Origin: Bacillota bacterium
Lineage (GTDB): Bacteria > Bacillota > UBA4882 > UBA8346
DNA: 64,000 bases
NCBI GenBank assembly: GCA_029974635.1
Contig: JARKQY010000023.1
Span: forward strand, 94,300-158,299
Reading direction: 5' to 3'
The position numbers and the translations under genes are program-made. This document shows, piece after piece, positions 17,837 to 25,886 of this stretch; the first letter of the stretch is position 1; each line of letters opens with the position of its first letter. The notes under the pieces were generated by a model. The model searched no databases and was not told the DNA's origin. It saw only the letters and a program-made list of their open reading frames with translations.

Positions 17837-18952
17837 ATGGACAATAATTTGGAACTATTGGCTGAGTTGGTAAAGGTTGATTCCGGGACCGGCGATTCCG
17901 AAGGAATGCTAGGCATCGCCCGGATACTCTCCGGCCGGTTGCAGAAAATGCAAATGGCATTACAGGCAATGGAAGCCGCAGACGGTTCCGTACATTTTTT
18001 CGCAAGCCGCGGCAAGGGAAACCGGGTTTTACTGATTGCGCATATCGATACCGTTTTTGCCAAGGGGACGGTTGCTAAAAGGGGTTTTGATATCGAAGGC
18101 GATACCGCCAGAGGGCCTGGGGTTTCGGATTGTAAATCCGGAGTGGTAACCATCATTCGGGCCTTGGAGCATCTGAATAGTTTGGACGCATGGCCTGATT
18201 GGGAGATCGGGTGTCTATTCAACAGCGATGAAGAAATTGGTTCGCCGGGTTCCCGTCCGATAATCGAGAAGCTGGCCAATGAATCGCAAGCGGTTTTGGT
18301 GGTGGAACCCGCCGAAGGGGAGAATATCACTATTTCCAGGAAGGGAATCGGGCGTTTTGATCTGCAGGTTTTCGGCAAGGCCGCCCATTCCGGCTCTAAT
18401 TACCAAGATGGGCATAATGCTATTTTGGAATTAGCCCATAAAATAATAGCAATTCAGGAGTTAACCGATTTCGATGCCGGAATTACATTGAATGTAGGGG
18501 TTGTGGGCGGGGGATTGCGTCCCAATATTGTTCCCGATTATGCCGAAGCCGAGATCGATCTGCGTATTATCGAAGCCGGCCAGGAGGAGAAGGCATTGGC
18601 CGATTTAAACCGGATTACAGCCTCCAATAAAGTGAATGGCGTTGCCGCTAAAATCAGCGGGGGTATTACCAGGCCGCCGATGCCGTTTTGTGAAAGGAAT
18701 GATGCATTATACCGGAAGTATCGTGATGTTGCTTTAAGTATGGGATTTCAGGTAGGAGTCCATTCATCCGGCGGTGGTTCCGACGCTAACTTCACCGCGG
18801 CTTTGGGAATTCCGACCATTGACGGGGTTGGACCGGTGGGCGGCGGCCATCATTCCGAAGCCGAGTACCTTTCGATACCCAGCCTTCAGAACCGGATCAT
18901 GATACTGGGAGAGTTTTTGAAACACATCGATACGCTGGACCTTGTGAGGTAA
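17837..18952 (+). CDS. M20-family metallopeptidase (carboxypeptidase G2-like)
   Basis: A 371-residue peptidase. Metal ligands: IAHIDTV (His and catalytic Asp), PGVSDCKSG (bridging Asp), NSDEEIGSPGS (catalytic Glu and ligand), VVEPAEG, and the final His in GGGHHSEAEY. The lid domain begins at ISRKGIGRFDLQVFGKAAHSG. This order is that of glutamate carboxypeptidase/CPG2-type M20 enzymes, which remove a C-terminal acidic residue or deacylate amino acids. Start at ATG 17837 is set by GGAGG five bases upstream; the ATG at 17825 would contain that site. DUF554 follows two bases after the stop. Confidence 0.9.
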   Translation: MDNNLELLAELVKVDSGTGDSEGMLGIARILSGRLQKMQMALQAMEAADGSVHFFASRGKGNRVLLIAHIDTVFAKGTVAKRGFDIEGDTARGPGVSDCKSGVVTIIRALEHLNSLDAWPDWEIGCLFNSDEEIGSPGSRPIIEKLANESQAVLVVEPAEGENITISRKGIGRFDLQVFGKAAHSGSNYQDGHNAILELAHKIIAIQELTDFDAGITLNVGVVGGGLRPNIVPDYAEAEIDLRIIEAGQEEKALADLNRITASNKVNGVAAKISGGITRPPMPFCERNDALYRKYRDVALSMGFQVGVHSSGGGSDANFTAALGIPTIDGVGPVGGGHHSEAEYLSIPSLQNRIMILGEFLKHIDTLDLVR

Positions 18953-18954
18953 AT

Positions 18955-19656
18955 ATGGGCACAATTGTTAATGTAATCACTATTTTAGTCGGTGGGGCCA
19001 TCGGACTGTTATTCCGGAAAGGTTTTCCGGACCGGGTGGCTCAAACCGCCTTGCAGGTCATGGGCTTGTTCACTTTTTTGGTGGGCTTGAAAATGGCCTG
19101 GGAGACTCAAGAAATGATTTTAGTATTAATCAGTTTGTCATTGGGCGCAATGATCGGCGAGTGGATCGATATTGAAACTTTTCTGGAGAGATTTGGCGGT
19201 TGGCTGGAACGGCGGTTGGCAGTTACCGAAGGAAGTCCGGCCAAAGGTTTTATCTATGCCAGCCTGGTGTTTTGCGTCGGCTCTATGGCAATAGTAGGCA
19301 GCATCAACGACGGCGTGAAGGGGGATCATTCCATCTTATATACTAAGGCCATGATGGACGGGATTATTTCAATTCCTTTCGCAGCTTCCATGGGATTTGG
19401 AGTGCTCGGTTCCGCCATATCCATACTATTGTATCAAGGAACTCTTACGCTCCTCGCGGCCCAGTTACAATCGGTTTTCAACCCGGTAATCATCAGGGAA
19501 TTAACCGCAGTCGGTGGAATTATCGTAATGGGAATCGGGATAAACATTATGGGGTTGCATAAAATCAAAGTGGGTAATTTGTTACCGGCATTGTTGCTGA
19601 TTATTGCAATTCTTTTGATACAAAGTTATTTGCGGATTCATGGCTTATTATTATAG
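18955..19656 (+). CDS. DUF554 membrane protein
   Basis: A 233-residue protein with about six to seven membrane helices, beginning MGTIVNVITILVGGAIG with LGAMIGEWIDIE and VGSMAIVGSINDGVKGD, all typical of DUF554 (YdfK/YqgA type). Transport of a small solute is guessed for this family, but there is no settled function. Two bases separate it from the M20 peptidase stop, so they are probably co-transcribed; the peptidase product could be the transported solute, which is speculation. Confidence 0.88.
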   Translation: MGTIVNVITILVGGAIGLLFRKGFPDRVAQTALQVMGLFTFLVGLKMAWETQEMILVLISLSLGAMIGEWIDIETFLERFGGWLERRLAVTEGSPAKGFIYASLVFCVGSMAIVGSINDGVKGDHSILYTKAMMDGIISIPFAASMGFGVLGSAISILLYQGTLTLLAAQLQSVFNPVIIRELTAVGGIIVMGIGINIMGLHKIKVGNLLPALLLIIAILLIQSYLRIHGLLL

Positions 19657-19740
19657 AATGAAAAACCGGCGCATAATAATTTTTTTTTATTTGTTTTGCA
19701 TGGTTTTGCGGGGGTCGGTAGCTAGCCGGCTTTTTTCATT
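19657..19740 (+). terminator. Long-loop inverted repeat, probable terminator
   Basis: Left arm 19657-19670 and right arm 19725-19740 (GCCGGC then TTTTTT) pair over 14 bases with a two-base bulge, around a spacer of about 54 bases that itself contains a T-run. The position behind the DUF554 stop and the U-run inside the right arm suggest termination. The symmetric ends (AATG...CATT) could also mark a small inserted element. The remaining bases up to 19948 are AT-rich with no gene seen. Confidence 0.45.
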
Positions 19741-19948
19741 CCATGAAAGGTCTTTTATTTACGTTTGCAATATGATACTATATTATGGGCAATAAGTTGA
19801 ATTTTTTTTTGCCCGGTTCAAACCCTTATTCTCATTAGGTTTTGTATCAATATATTTAAATTTTTGCAAGGAAATTACGGTTAATTAAGTGGTAGTACTT
19901 CCAAAAAGCCGCCGTGATTCTTTCCCTGTATATTAAAGGAGGTGTGGC

Positions 19949-20050
19949 TTGAAGTTCAATACTTTTGGCGTTTGTAACTATATGGATTACGCAATATTAA
20001 TCTTGCAACTTGAAAAAGAAAGGAAAAAAGAAAAGAAATGGGACATTTAA
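19949..20050 (+). CDS. Putative 33-residue leader peptide overlapping hppA start
   Basis: A TTG-started frame of 33 codons preceded by the near-perfect ribosome site AAAGGAGGTG (19935-19944). It encodes MKFNTFGVCNYMDYA followed by a very basic and acidic Lys/Glu tail, and its stop (20048-20050) lies inside hppA, overlapping the hppA start by 13 bases. Strong initiation followed by overlap suggests translational coupling or a regulatory leader. The sequence looks unlike a folded protein, so the act of translation may matter more than the product. Unproven. Confidence 0.35.
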   Translation: MKFNTFGVCNYMDYAILILQLEKERKKEKKWDI

Positions 20051-22326
20051 ATCTAGTACCGTTTGAATTTTGGTCGTTATGGGCTGTATTCGCAATTTCT
20101 ATTATCGGTTTGGGCTATGCTTTATTCTTGCGCGGGCAGATATTGAGGAAGGACAAGGGTGATTCCAAAATGCAAGAAGTTTGGAACGCCATTCGTCTAG
20201 GCGCGGATGCTTATCTGAACCGACAATTAAAGACTATTTTGCCGTTGATTGTTGTTTTGGCCGGAGTATTATTTCTGTCCGTTTATGTGGTTCCGCCGAG
20301 TGCCGAAGCGATAGAACGTTTCCCCGGCGCAACTCCGGATCAACTAAAACTTTATATGGGATTGGGCCGGATGGTGGCTTTCATTATGGGTGCTTTCTTC
20401 TCGCTCATCGTTGGTCAGTTCGGAATGCGGATGGCTGTGCAAGGTAATGTTAGAGTTGCCGCCGCCGCCCGCAGCAGCTTTTCGGAAGCTTTGAAAATTG
20501 CTTACCGCTCCGGAACCATCACCGGTATGCTTACCGATGGTCTGGGTTTATTTGGCGGTACTGTTATCTTTATGTTTTTTGGTATGGCTGCCCCTGACGC
20601 CTTATTAGGTTTCGGTTTTGGTGGTACCCTTCTGGCTCTCTTCATGCGGGTTGGCGGTGGTATCTATACCAAAGCCGCCGATGTCGGTGCTGACCTGGTT
20701 GGTAAGGTTGAGGCCGGGATTCCGGAGGATGACCCGCGTAACGCAGCTGTTATTGCCGACTTGGTCGGTGATAATGTTGGTGATTGCGCCGGTATGGCCG
20801 CTGATATTTTTGAATCGTATGAAGTTACCATCGTTTCCGGGTTAATTCTTGGAGTAGCCCTGGTGGCAATTACTCATGAAATAAAATGGATTGTCTTCCC
20901 GTTGCTGGTTCGTGGTATCGGGGTCCTTTCTTCGATTGTCGGTACGTATTTGGTTAGAGGCAAGGATGATGGCACCGGAGATGCAATGGCTTCTATCAAC
21001 ACCGGCTTCTATGCTTCCGCTGCCATTTCATTAGCAGCGTTTGCAGTCCTCGCTCATTTCTATATGCATGAATGGAGCGCTTTCTGGTCCGTTGGTGTTG
21101 GTATTGCATTAGCTTTGGCCCTTGATGAATTAACCAAATACTTTACGGATACTCACTATAAACCCGTTAAAGAGATCGCCGGCGCTACCAAGACTGGTTC
21201 CGCCACTTTGATTTTACGTGGTTTGGTCGTGGGTTTTGAATCCGCTGTTTGGCAGACTATCGTAATCGCAGTTACTATTTTAGCATCAGTTATCATTTAC
21301 TGGGGTAAAGATCCCGTATTTGTTCTATATGGCGTAGCTATGACCGGTATCGGTATGTTGACCTTAACGGGTAACAACGTAGCTATGGACTCTTTCGGAC
21401 CTATCGCCGACAATGCCAATGGTATTGGGGAAATGGCCGGATTGGACAACAAAGCCCGTCAAATCATGGCGGATCTTGATGCGGTCGGTAATACAACCAA
21501 GGCCATCACTAAAGGTGTGGCCATTGGTTCCGCGGTTATCGCTGCGGTTTCCCTGTTTGGATCGTTCTTAACCGATGTTGCCAAAGTACAAGCCGCACAG
21601 GGTGTCGAATTAATTAACCAATTATCTTCTACCGGCATCCGGGTTTCGGCCCCGGCTGTATTTATTGGTATGCTGATCGGAGGAGCGATTCCCTGGCTCT
21701 TCTCATCCTTGACCATTAACTCCGTGGCCCGCGCCGCCGCTTTAATCGTTGAAGAAGTACGCCGTCAGTTCCGGATCCCCGGCTTGATGGAAGGCAAGGT
21801 TGCCCCGGATTATAAACAAGCTGTGGGAATTTGTACGTCTGCAGCGCAACGTGAATTGATTTCCCTGGCCTTAATCTGTGTCATCACTCCGCTCATCATT
21901 GGAATGCTTCTGGGTGTGGAAGCCCTCGGCGGCTTCCTGGCCGGTATTATCCTCTCCGGACAATTATTGGCGGTTTTCATGGCCACTGCCGGCGGCGCCT
22001 GGGATAATGCCAAGAAAACCATCGAGGACGGACTTCATGGCGGCAAAGGTTCCGAAGCCCACAAAGCCGCTGTCGTCGGCGATACCATCGGTGATCCTTT
22101 AAAAGATACTGCCGGTCCGGCCTTGAACCCCATGATCAAGGTGATCAACCTGGTATCTTTATTGGCTGCCCCGATTTTGATTATGAATGAGATTCAAAAT
22201 CAGGGAAATATACCCGCCAGCGTTATTATCACCTCAATAGTTGGTGGATTAATCGTGGTGGGTGCCATTGTATATTCCAAGTTGGGTGGATTCGGCAAGA
22301 AGTCTGAATCCGCGGTTAAATTTTAA
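20038..22326 (+). CDS. hppA: Membrane-bound ion-pumping pyrophosphatase
   Basis: A 762-residue enzyme with about 16 membrane helices that couples hydrolysis of pyrophosphate to outward ion pumping. The catalytic signature is complete: [40 protein letters not shown], and near the end [18 protein letters not shown]. At the site that decides K+ dependence the protein reads GNTTKA, with Lys rather than Ala; in studied members Lys there marks the K+-independent class, which pumps protons. The class is therefore inferred as K+-independent H+-pumping. Codon use is more biased than in the neighbours, as expected for an abundant protein. Strong terminator follows at 22347. Confidence 0.96.
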   Translation: MGHLNLVPFEFWSLWAVFAISIIGLGYALFLRGQILRKDKGDSKMQEVWNAIRLGADAYLNRQLKTILPLIVVLAGVLFLSVYVVPPSAEAIERFPGATPDQLKLYMGLGRMVAFIMGAFFSLIVGQFGMRMAVQGNVRVAAAARSSFSEALKIAYRSGTITGMLTDGLGLFGGTVIFMFFGMAAPDALLGFGFGGTLLALFMRVGGGIYTKAADVGADLVGKVEAGIPEDDPRNAAVIADLVGDNVGDCAGMAADIFESYEVTIVSGLILGVALVAITHEIKWIVFPLLVRGIGVLSSIVGTYLVRGKDDGTGDAMASINTGFYASAAISLAAFAVLAHFYMHEWSAFWSVGVGIALALALDELTKYFTDTHYKPVKEIAGATKTGSATLILRGLVVGFESAVWQTIVIAVTILASVIIYWGKDPVFVLYGVAMTGIGMLTLTGNNVAMDSFGPIADNANGIGEMAGLDNKARQIMADLDAVGNTTKAITKGVAIGSAVIAAVSLFGSFLTDVAKVQAAQGVELINQLSSTGIRVSAPAVFIGMLIGGAIPWLFSSLTINSVARAAALIVEEVRRQFRIPGLMEGKVAPDYKQAVGICTSAAQRELISLALICVITPLIIGMLLGVEALGGFLAGIILSGQLLAVFMATAGGAWDNAKKTIEDGLHGGKGSEAHKAAVVGDTIGDPLKDTAGPALNPMIKVINLVSLLAAPILIMNEIQNQGNIPASVIITSIVGGLIVVGAIVYSKLGGFGKKSESAVKF

Positions 22327-22346
22327 GCGGACAAAAGTATGCGTGG

Positions 22347-22380
22347 AAAGCCCGAAATTGTGTTTTTCGGGCTTTCTTTG
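22347..22380 (+). terminator. Strong rho-independent terminator after hppA
   Basis: Arms 22347-22357 (aaagcccgaaa) and 22365-22375 pair perfectly over 11 bases with a seven-base loop, followed by CTTTG. Confidence 0.85.
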
Positions 22381-22421
22381 ATATTCAGAACTGATGAAAT
22401 AACATGCGGGGGGGGGTTTGG

Positions 22422-22895
22422 ATGTTAATAAAAACCAAAGAGTTTTCATTTCCCAAAATTGAATACTTAAAGATTCTGGTTGTTAGCTCATTACGCAAGA
22501 ATACCTGGACCGTGGTTTTTCTAATTTTGGTGGGCGGCTACGGGATATTCAAAGGGGTCGAAGGGTGGACCAATATTCTGCTGATTGCTTTGCCTTTCGC
22601 ATTTTTCTCATATTTGGTGCTGCGAAGTTGGATTCATATGAATTCTAAAAAAAATAAATGGTTCTTCCAGGAACGCTTCTTTGAAATCGATGATAAATCG
22701 CTTATCTGCCGATTTCCCGATGGTTCTTCCCAAAAAATTTTGTTGGCTGAGATTGTAAGGGTAGTCAAGAAGTCCGGTTATTATCAGTTATTTCTTTCCA
22801 AGAAATCCTTTATCTATATTCCTTGGAAAGCATTCAAAACCAATGGCGATATTGATAAATTTGATTTTTATTTAAAATCCCGAAAAAGGGGCTAG
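22422..22895 (+). CDS. YcxB-like membrane protein
   Basis: A 157-residue protein with two membrane helices (about residues 24-40 and 48-68) and a C-terminal PH-like domain. The stretch FFEIDDKSLICRFPDGSSQKILLAEIVRVVKKSGYYQLFLSKKSFIYIPWKAF, read in pieces, matches the YcxB-like C-terminal pattern. Start at ATG 22422 follows a run of nine or more G (22408-22416) that acts as the ribosome site; the ATG at 22404 lies before that run. Such G-runs are prone to slippage. Function unknown. Confidence 0.7.
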   Translation: MLIKTKEFSFPKIEYLKILVVSSLRKNTWTVVFLILVGGYGIFKGVEGWTNILLIALPFAFFSYLVLRSWIHMNSKKNKWFFQERFFEIDDKSLICRFPDGSSQKILLAEIVRVVKKSGYYQLFLSKKSFIYIPWKAFKTNGDIDKFDFYLKSRKRG

Positions 22896-23093
22896 GATTC
22901 TGTGCAAGTAGCACTTTTCTCTGGCTTAAGACTGCACTATATTAGATTAAATTATATTACTGAACACTTAATATGCATCAAAAACATATTATCCGCACAG
23001 ACTCCTTAATATAAATCCTTGGACGAGAAAAATTCGGGCCGAAACGGCTTGTTTTAAATAAAATCAAGCAACCCTTCAATGAACTATATCGAG

Positions 23094-23226
23094 GGACCAC
23101 AATGAAAATAAAAGTGCCGGGGAAAATTGACCGTGGTCCATAACCTTGGTTTTGGCGCTGGCTATAATGATGGCAATGCCCGATGATGCTTGTGGTATAA
23201 CGCAAGGAGTTTTCCGGGCTTTTTGC
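23094..23226 (+). promoter_or_regulatory. Candidate structured leader / attenuator before the mrp operon
   Basis: In the 489 bases between the YcxB gene and mrpE no gene is convincing. A seven-base perfect hairpin (23094-23100 with 23133-23139) is followed by a larger element: arms 23173-23182 and 23215-23226 close an inner hairpin (cttgtg with cgcaag, about 23189-23206) and end in CGGGCTTTTTG. That is the shape of an aptamer-like domain followed by an intrinsic terminator. A simpler hairpin pair (gccgaaacggc near 23039) lies upstream. No known riboswitch consensus was recognised. Confidence 0.4.
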
Positions 23227-23384
23227 TATATCAAAAAAATTATTGTCGAGTATTGATCCGTCCTGCAAGGAGTTATCATAGCTAATTTTTAATTACAGCT
23301 TTGCTTTAACCAATAGGGCGACGAAGAAAAAGATATTGGGTGGCTGTTTTTACTAGAATATTTCTAGGCAGGTGGTATGTGAAA

Positions 23385-23969
23385 ATGAAAAGCAATGGAG
23401 ACCAAAAGATCAAGGAAAAAGGAGCGGAGTTATTGCAGTTTATCCTGCTTACAATGATTCTTTTTGGATTTTGGTTAATCATGTCGGGGATGTGGCAGGT
23501 AAAGTTTCTGGTGGTAGGCTTCGCCGCTTCATTGGTTATAGCCTGGGTCACTCGGCCTTTATTGCGCATCCCTTCACAAACCGTTCCAAACAAGAATTAC
23601 CTGGCTTTTAACCTACCTTATCTAAAGTTACTGGCTTATGTACCCTGGCTTTTATGGGAGATTATTAAGGCCAACATTGATGTTGTTAAACTGGTTCTTG
23701 ATCCGAAAATGCCCATTAGCCCCGCGATAATTACTTTTGAGAAATCAATGTCAAACCCTATCGCACATGTCTTTTTAGCCAATTCCATTACTTTGACGCC
23801 GGGTACTGTAACCGTTGACCTTAAGGATGGGATCTATCACGTTCATGCCATTACGGAACAAGCCGCCCGCTCCCTGGTTCCTGCGGAAGGAGAAGGGGAT
23901 ATGTCTAAGCGAGTAGCCGATCTTTTCAACGAGAAACCGGCTAATAGCGGAAAGGGGAGTGCGGTATGA
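23385..23969 (+). CDS. mrpE: Mrp/MBH antiporter subunit E (MbhA type)
   Basis: A 194-residue membrane protein of the MnhE/MrpE family: membrane helices near residues 18-60 (FILLTMILFGFWLIMSG), then PYLKLLAYVPWLLWEIIKANIDVVKLVL and the family core SITLTPGTVTVDL-type stretch followed by IYHVHAI. It is the first gene of an 11-gene operon with overlapping ends. Starts at GTG 23379 or ATG 23385 follow the site AGGCAGGTGG; a GTG at 23340 is also open. The subunit is part of the membrane arm of Mrp Na+/H+ antiporters and of membrane-bound hydrogenases. Confidence 0.9.
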   Translation: MKSNGDQKIKEKGAELLQFILLTMILFGFWLIMSGMWQVKFLVVGFAASLVIAWVTRPLLRIPSQTVPNKNYLAFNLPYLKLLAYVPWLLWEIIKANIDVVKLVLDPKMPISPAIITFEKSMSNPIAHVFLANSITLTPGTVTVDLKDGIYHVHAITEQAARSLVPAEGEGDMSKRVADLFNEKPANSGKGSAV

Positions 23970-24244
23970 CCATTGACAATTTATTTATCGCAGTGTTGAC
24001 AGGCCTAACAATCCTGACAATGCTCATGATGATCCGTGTTTTTAAGGGTCCTACGGTCTATGACCGGTTAAATGGTCTGGCAGTTATCGGCACTAATGTG
24101 ATTTTGATTTTAACTGTCTCCGGTTTCATCAGCGGGCGGGTGGAAATGTACGTTGATATAGCCATCACTTATGCAATCCTGGGTTTTATCGGGCTAGTGG
24201 TGATTGCCAAATATCTTGAAGGGGAGGGTAATGGCAAGGGATGA
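23966..24244 (+). CDS. mrpF: Mrp/MBH antiporter subunit F (MbhB type)
   Basis: A 92-residue protein with three membrane helices. RVFKGPTVYDRLNGLAVIGTNVILIL is the conserved MrpF core, followed by MYVDIAITYAILGFIG. Overlaps mrpE by four bases (ATGA) and mrpG by four. Small structural subunit of the antiporter membrane arm. Confidence 0.93.
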   Translation: MTIDNLFIAVLTGLTILTMLMMIRVFKGPTVYDRLNGLAVIGTNVILILTVSGFISGRVEMYVDIAITYAILGFIGLVVIAKYLEGEGNGKG

Positions 24245-24543
24245 AGATATTGGCGGTTTTTTTAATACTTGCGGGTTTTTTCTTTACAGTTGTCGCTGCT
24301 ATCGGGGTACTTCGTTTGCCTGATTTTTACACTAGGCTGCATGCTTCCGGAAAAGCGGATACTTTGGGAATTGCTTTAACACTGGTAGGGTTAGGTATCT
24401 ATAATGGTTTTTCCCTGGTGAGCGTCAAAATTATTATCATCGCGGTTTTAATTATGCTGGCCAACCCTATTGGAACGCATGTCCTGGCGAGAGCTGCTTA
24501 CCGGTCCGGAGTTAAACCTTGGACTCATAAGGGGGAGTCGTAG
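24241..24543 (+). CDS. mrpG: Mrp/MBH antiporter subunit G (MbhC type)
   Basis: A 100-residue protein with three membrane helices and the MrpG signature GVLRLPDFYTRLHASGKADTLG. It ends MLANPIGTHVLARAAYRSG, also typical. Overlaps mrpF by four bases and abuts the next gene directly. Confidence 0.94.
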   Translation: MKILAVFLILAGFFFTVVAAIGVLRLPDFYTRLHASGKADTLGIALTLVGLGIYNGFSLVSVKIIIIAVLIMLANPIGTHVLARAAYRSGVKPWTHKGES

Positions 24544-24789
24544 GTGGGTATGCTGCTATTAATTTTTGTACTGCTAGTTTCAATGGCAGTTACAGGCCTT
24601 ATTGCCCTTTTTCTTAAGGATCTGATGGCGTCGATTATTCTTTTTAGCGCATTCAGCTTTCTTGCCGTTTTCATCTATTTATCCCTGGGAGCTCCGGATG
24701 TGGCCTTTACAGAAGCCGTCATCGGGGTGGTGGCCACTACATTTTTCATTAGCGCTCTTCGGAGAATGCGAAGGGGGTGCTCAAGGTGA
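24544..24789 (+). CDS. MbhD/DUF4040 subunit (part of split MrpA C-terminus)
   Basis: An 81-residue protein with three membrane helices; FLKDLMASIILFSAFSFLAVFIYLSLGAPDVAFTEAVIG, read in pieces, is the MbhD/DUF4040 core. In single-chain MrpA this segment lies near the C-terminus, so here that region is a separate gene, as in MBH operons. Starts with GTG at 24544 right after the mrpG stop. It overlaps the next gene by GTGA at 24786-24789. Confidence 0.9.
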   Translation: MGMLLLIFVLLVSMAVTGLIALFLKDLMASIILFSAFSFLAVFIYLSLGAPDVAFTEAVIGVVATTFFISALRRMRRGCSR

Positions 24790-25091
24790 CCAAATTTTTA
24801 GTTTTTTTAGTGGTAATCATGATGAGTATTATGCTATTTGTTTCAACCGGCGGCTTACCGGCCTTGTTCGATCCGGATTCTCCGGCGGCAACCCATGTTT
24901 CTCCCCGCTATATTGAAAAAAGTCATGCAGAAACCGGTTCTCCCAACTTTGTTACAGCGGTTCTAGCTGACTATCGGGGTTATGATACTTTGGGAGAGAC
25001 AACCGTCATTTTTACCGCAGGCCTCGCTACTTTTTTAATGCTGCTGACATTTCGAAAGACTCAATCGCAACGGGAAGAGGAAGAGAAATGA
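24786..25091 (+). CDS. MbhE-like subunit (part of split MrpA/MrpB)
   Basis: A 101-residue protein: one N-terminal membrane helix, an outer loop (SPRYIEKSHAETGSPNFVTAVLADYRGYDT in pieces) and a C-terminal helix LGETTVIFTAGLATFLMLL. The words NFVTAVLADYRGYDTLGE are the mark of the MbhE/MrpB-N-terminal family. I start it at GTG 24786 because AAGGGGG lies upstream and the overlap with the previous stop is GTGA; GTG 24777 is an alternative. Confidence 0.88.
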   Translation: MTKFLVFLVVIMMSIMLFVSTGGLPALFDPDSPAATHVSPRYIEKSHAETGSPNFVTAVLADYRGYDTLGETTVIFTAGLATFLMLLTFRKTQSQREEEEK

Positions 25092-25516
25092 ACAAGGAAT
25101 ATGATAGCATTATATTGAGTACCGCCTATCGTTACTTTATTCCGTTTATCATGATATATGGGGTATATGTGTTAATGAATGGCGAATATAGTCCGGGAGG
25201 CGGTTTTCAGGCGGGAGCCTTGTTGGGGATTGCCATAGTTCTGGATAAGCTTGTCTGGGGAGAAAAAGCCATACTCAATATATCAGGCGCCACTGCGCTT
25301 ATTCTGGCCGGAATCGGCACTTTTATATACGCTCTTATAGGAGTACTAACCATGGTATTTAAGGGCAATTATTTGGCATACGGGGTATTTCCGCTTGCGA
25401 TGACAGAGGTTGAAAGACACGCTTTGGGAATTCTGGGGATTGAAATCGGAGTTACCATTTGTGTTATGGCCACCATTATCGTTATTTTCGACTCGTTAAC
25501 CAGAAGGGAAGAGTGA
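25088..25516 (+). CDS. mrpB: Mrp/MBH antiporter subunit B (MbhF type)
   Basis: A 142-residue protein with four membrane helices and the MnhB signature YGVYVLMNGEYSPGGGFQAGALLG, plus EVERHALGILGIEIGVTICVMA. The GGGFQAG turn is almost invariant in this family. Overlaps the previous gene by four bases (ATGA). Confidence 0.94.
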   Translation: MNKEYDSIILSTAYRYFIPFIMIYGVYVLMNGEYSPGGGFQAGALLGIAIVLDKLVWGEKAILNISGATALILAGIGTFIYALIGVLTMVFKGNYLAYGVFPLAMTEVERHALGILGIEIGVTICVMATIIVIFDSLTRREE

Positions 25517-25520
25517 CGGC

Positions 25521-25886
25521 ATGAAGGAGCTATTGTCTCAACATGTCATATATTGGCTAATTATTACCCTTTTTATGATTGGGCTTTTTGGCATGGTTTA
25601 TAAAAATAACCTGGTGAAAAAACTGATGGCAATGAATATTATGCAAGTGGCAGTAATTATTTTTTTCCTGGTTCTAGGGCAAAAAGCCGGCGGTACAATA
25701 CCCATCGAGATTCATGGTTTGGAAGGAATCGAGAATTATATCAATCCGCTTCCTCATGCCCTAATGCTTACGGCGATTGTTGTGAGCCTCGCCACAACAG
25801 GTGTGGCCCTGGCTTTTTTATTGTTTATTGAGCGAAGATACGGCGCTCTTGAAGAGGACGAAATGTTACGGAGGATGAATCAATGA
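25521..25886 (+). CDS. mrpC: Mrp/MBH antiporter subunit C (NuoK-like, MbhG type)
   Basis: A 121-residue NuoK-like protein with three helices: LFMIGLFGMVYKNNLVKKLMAMNIMQVAVIIFFL, then PLPHALMLTAIVVSLATTGVALAFLLFIERRYG. The Glu of LEGIENY... and the PHALMLTAIV motif are typical of MrpC. It starts four bases after mrpB and overlaps mrpD by four (ATGA). Confidence 0.93.
   Translation: MKELLSQHVIYWLIITLFMIGLFGMVYKNNLVKKLMAMNIMQVAVIIFFLVLGQKAGGTIPIEIHGLEGIENYINPLPHALMLTAIVVSLATTGVALAFLLFIERRYGALEEDEMLRRMNQ

Noticed and set aside
22978..23268. Minus-strand open frame of 96 codons before the mrp operon
   Set aside because: No ribosome site, no protein-like family, and it covers the hairpin-rich leader; the structure explains the sequence better.
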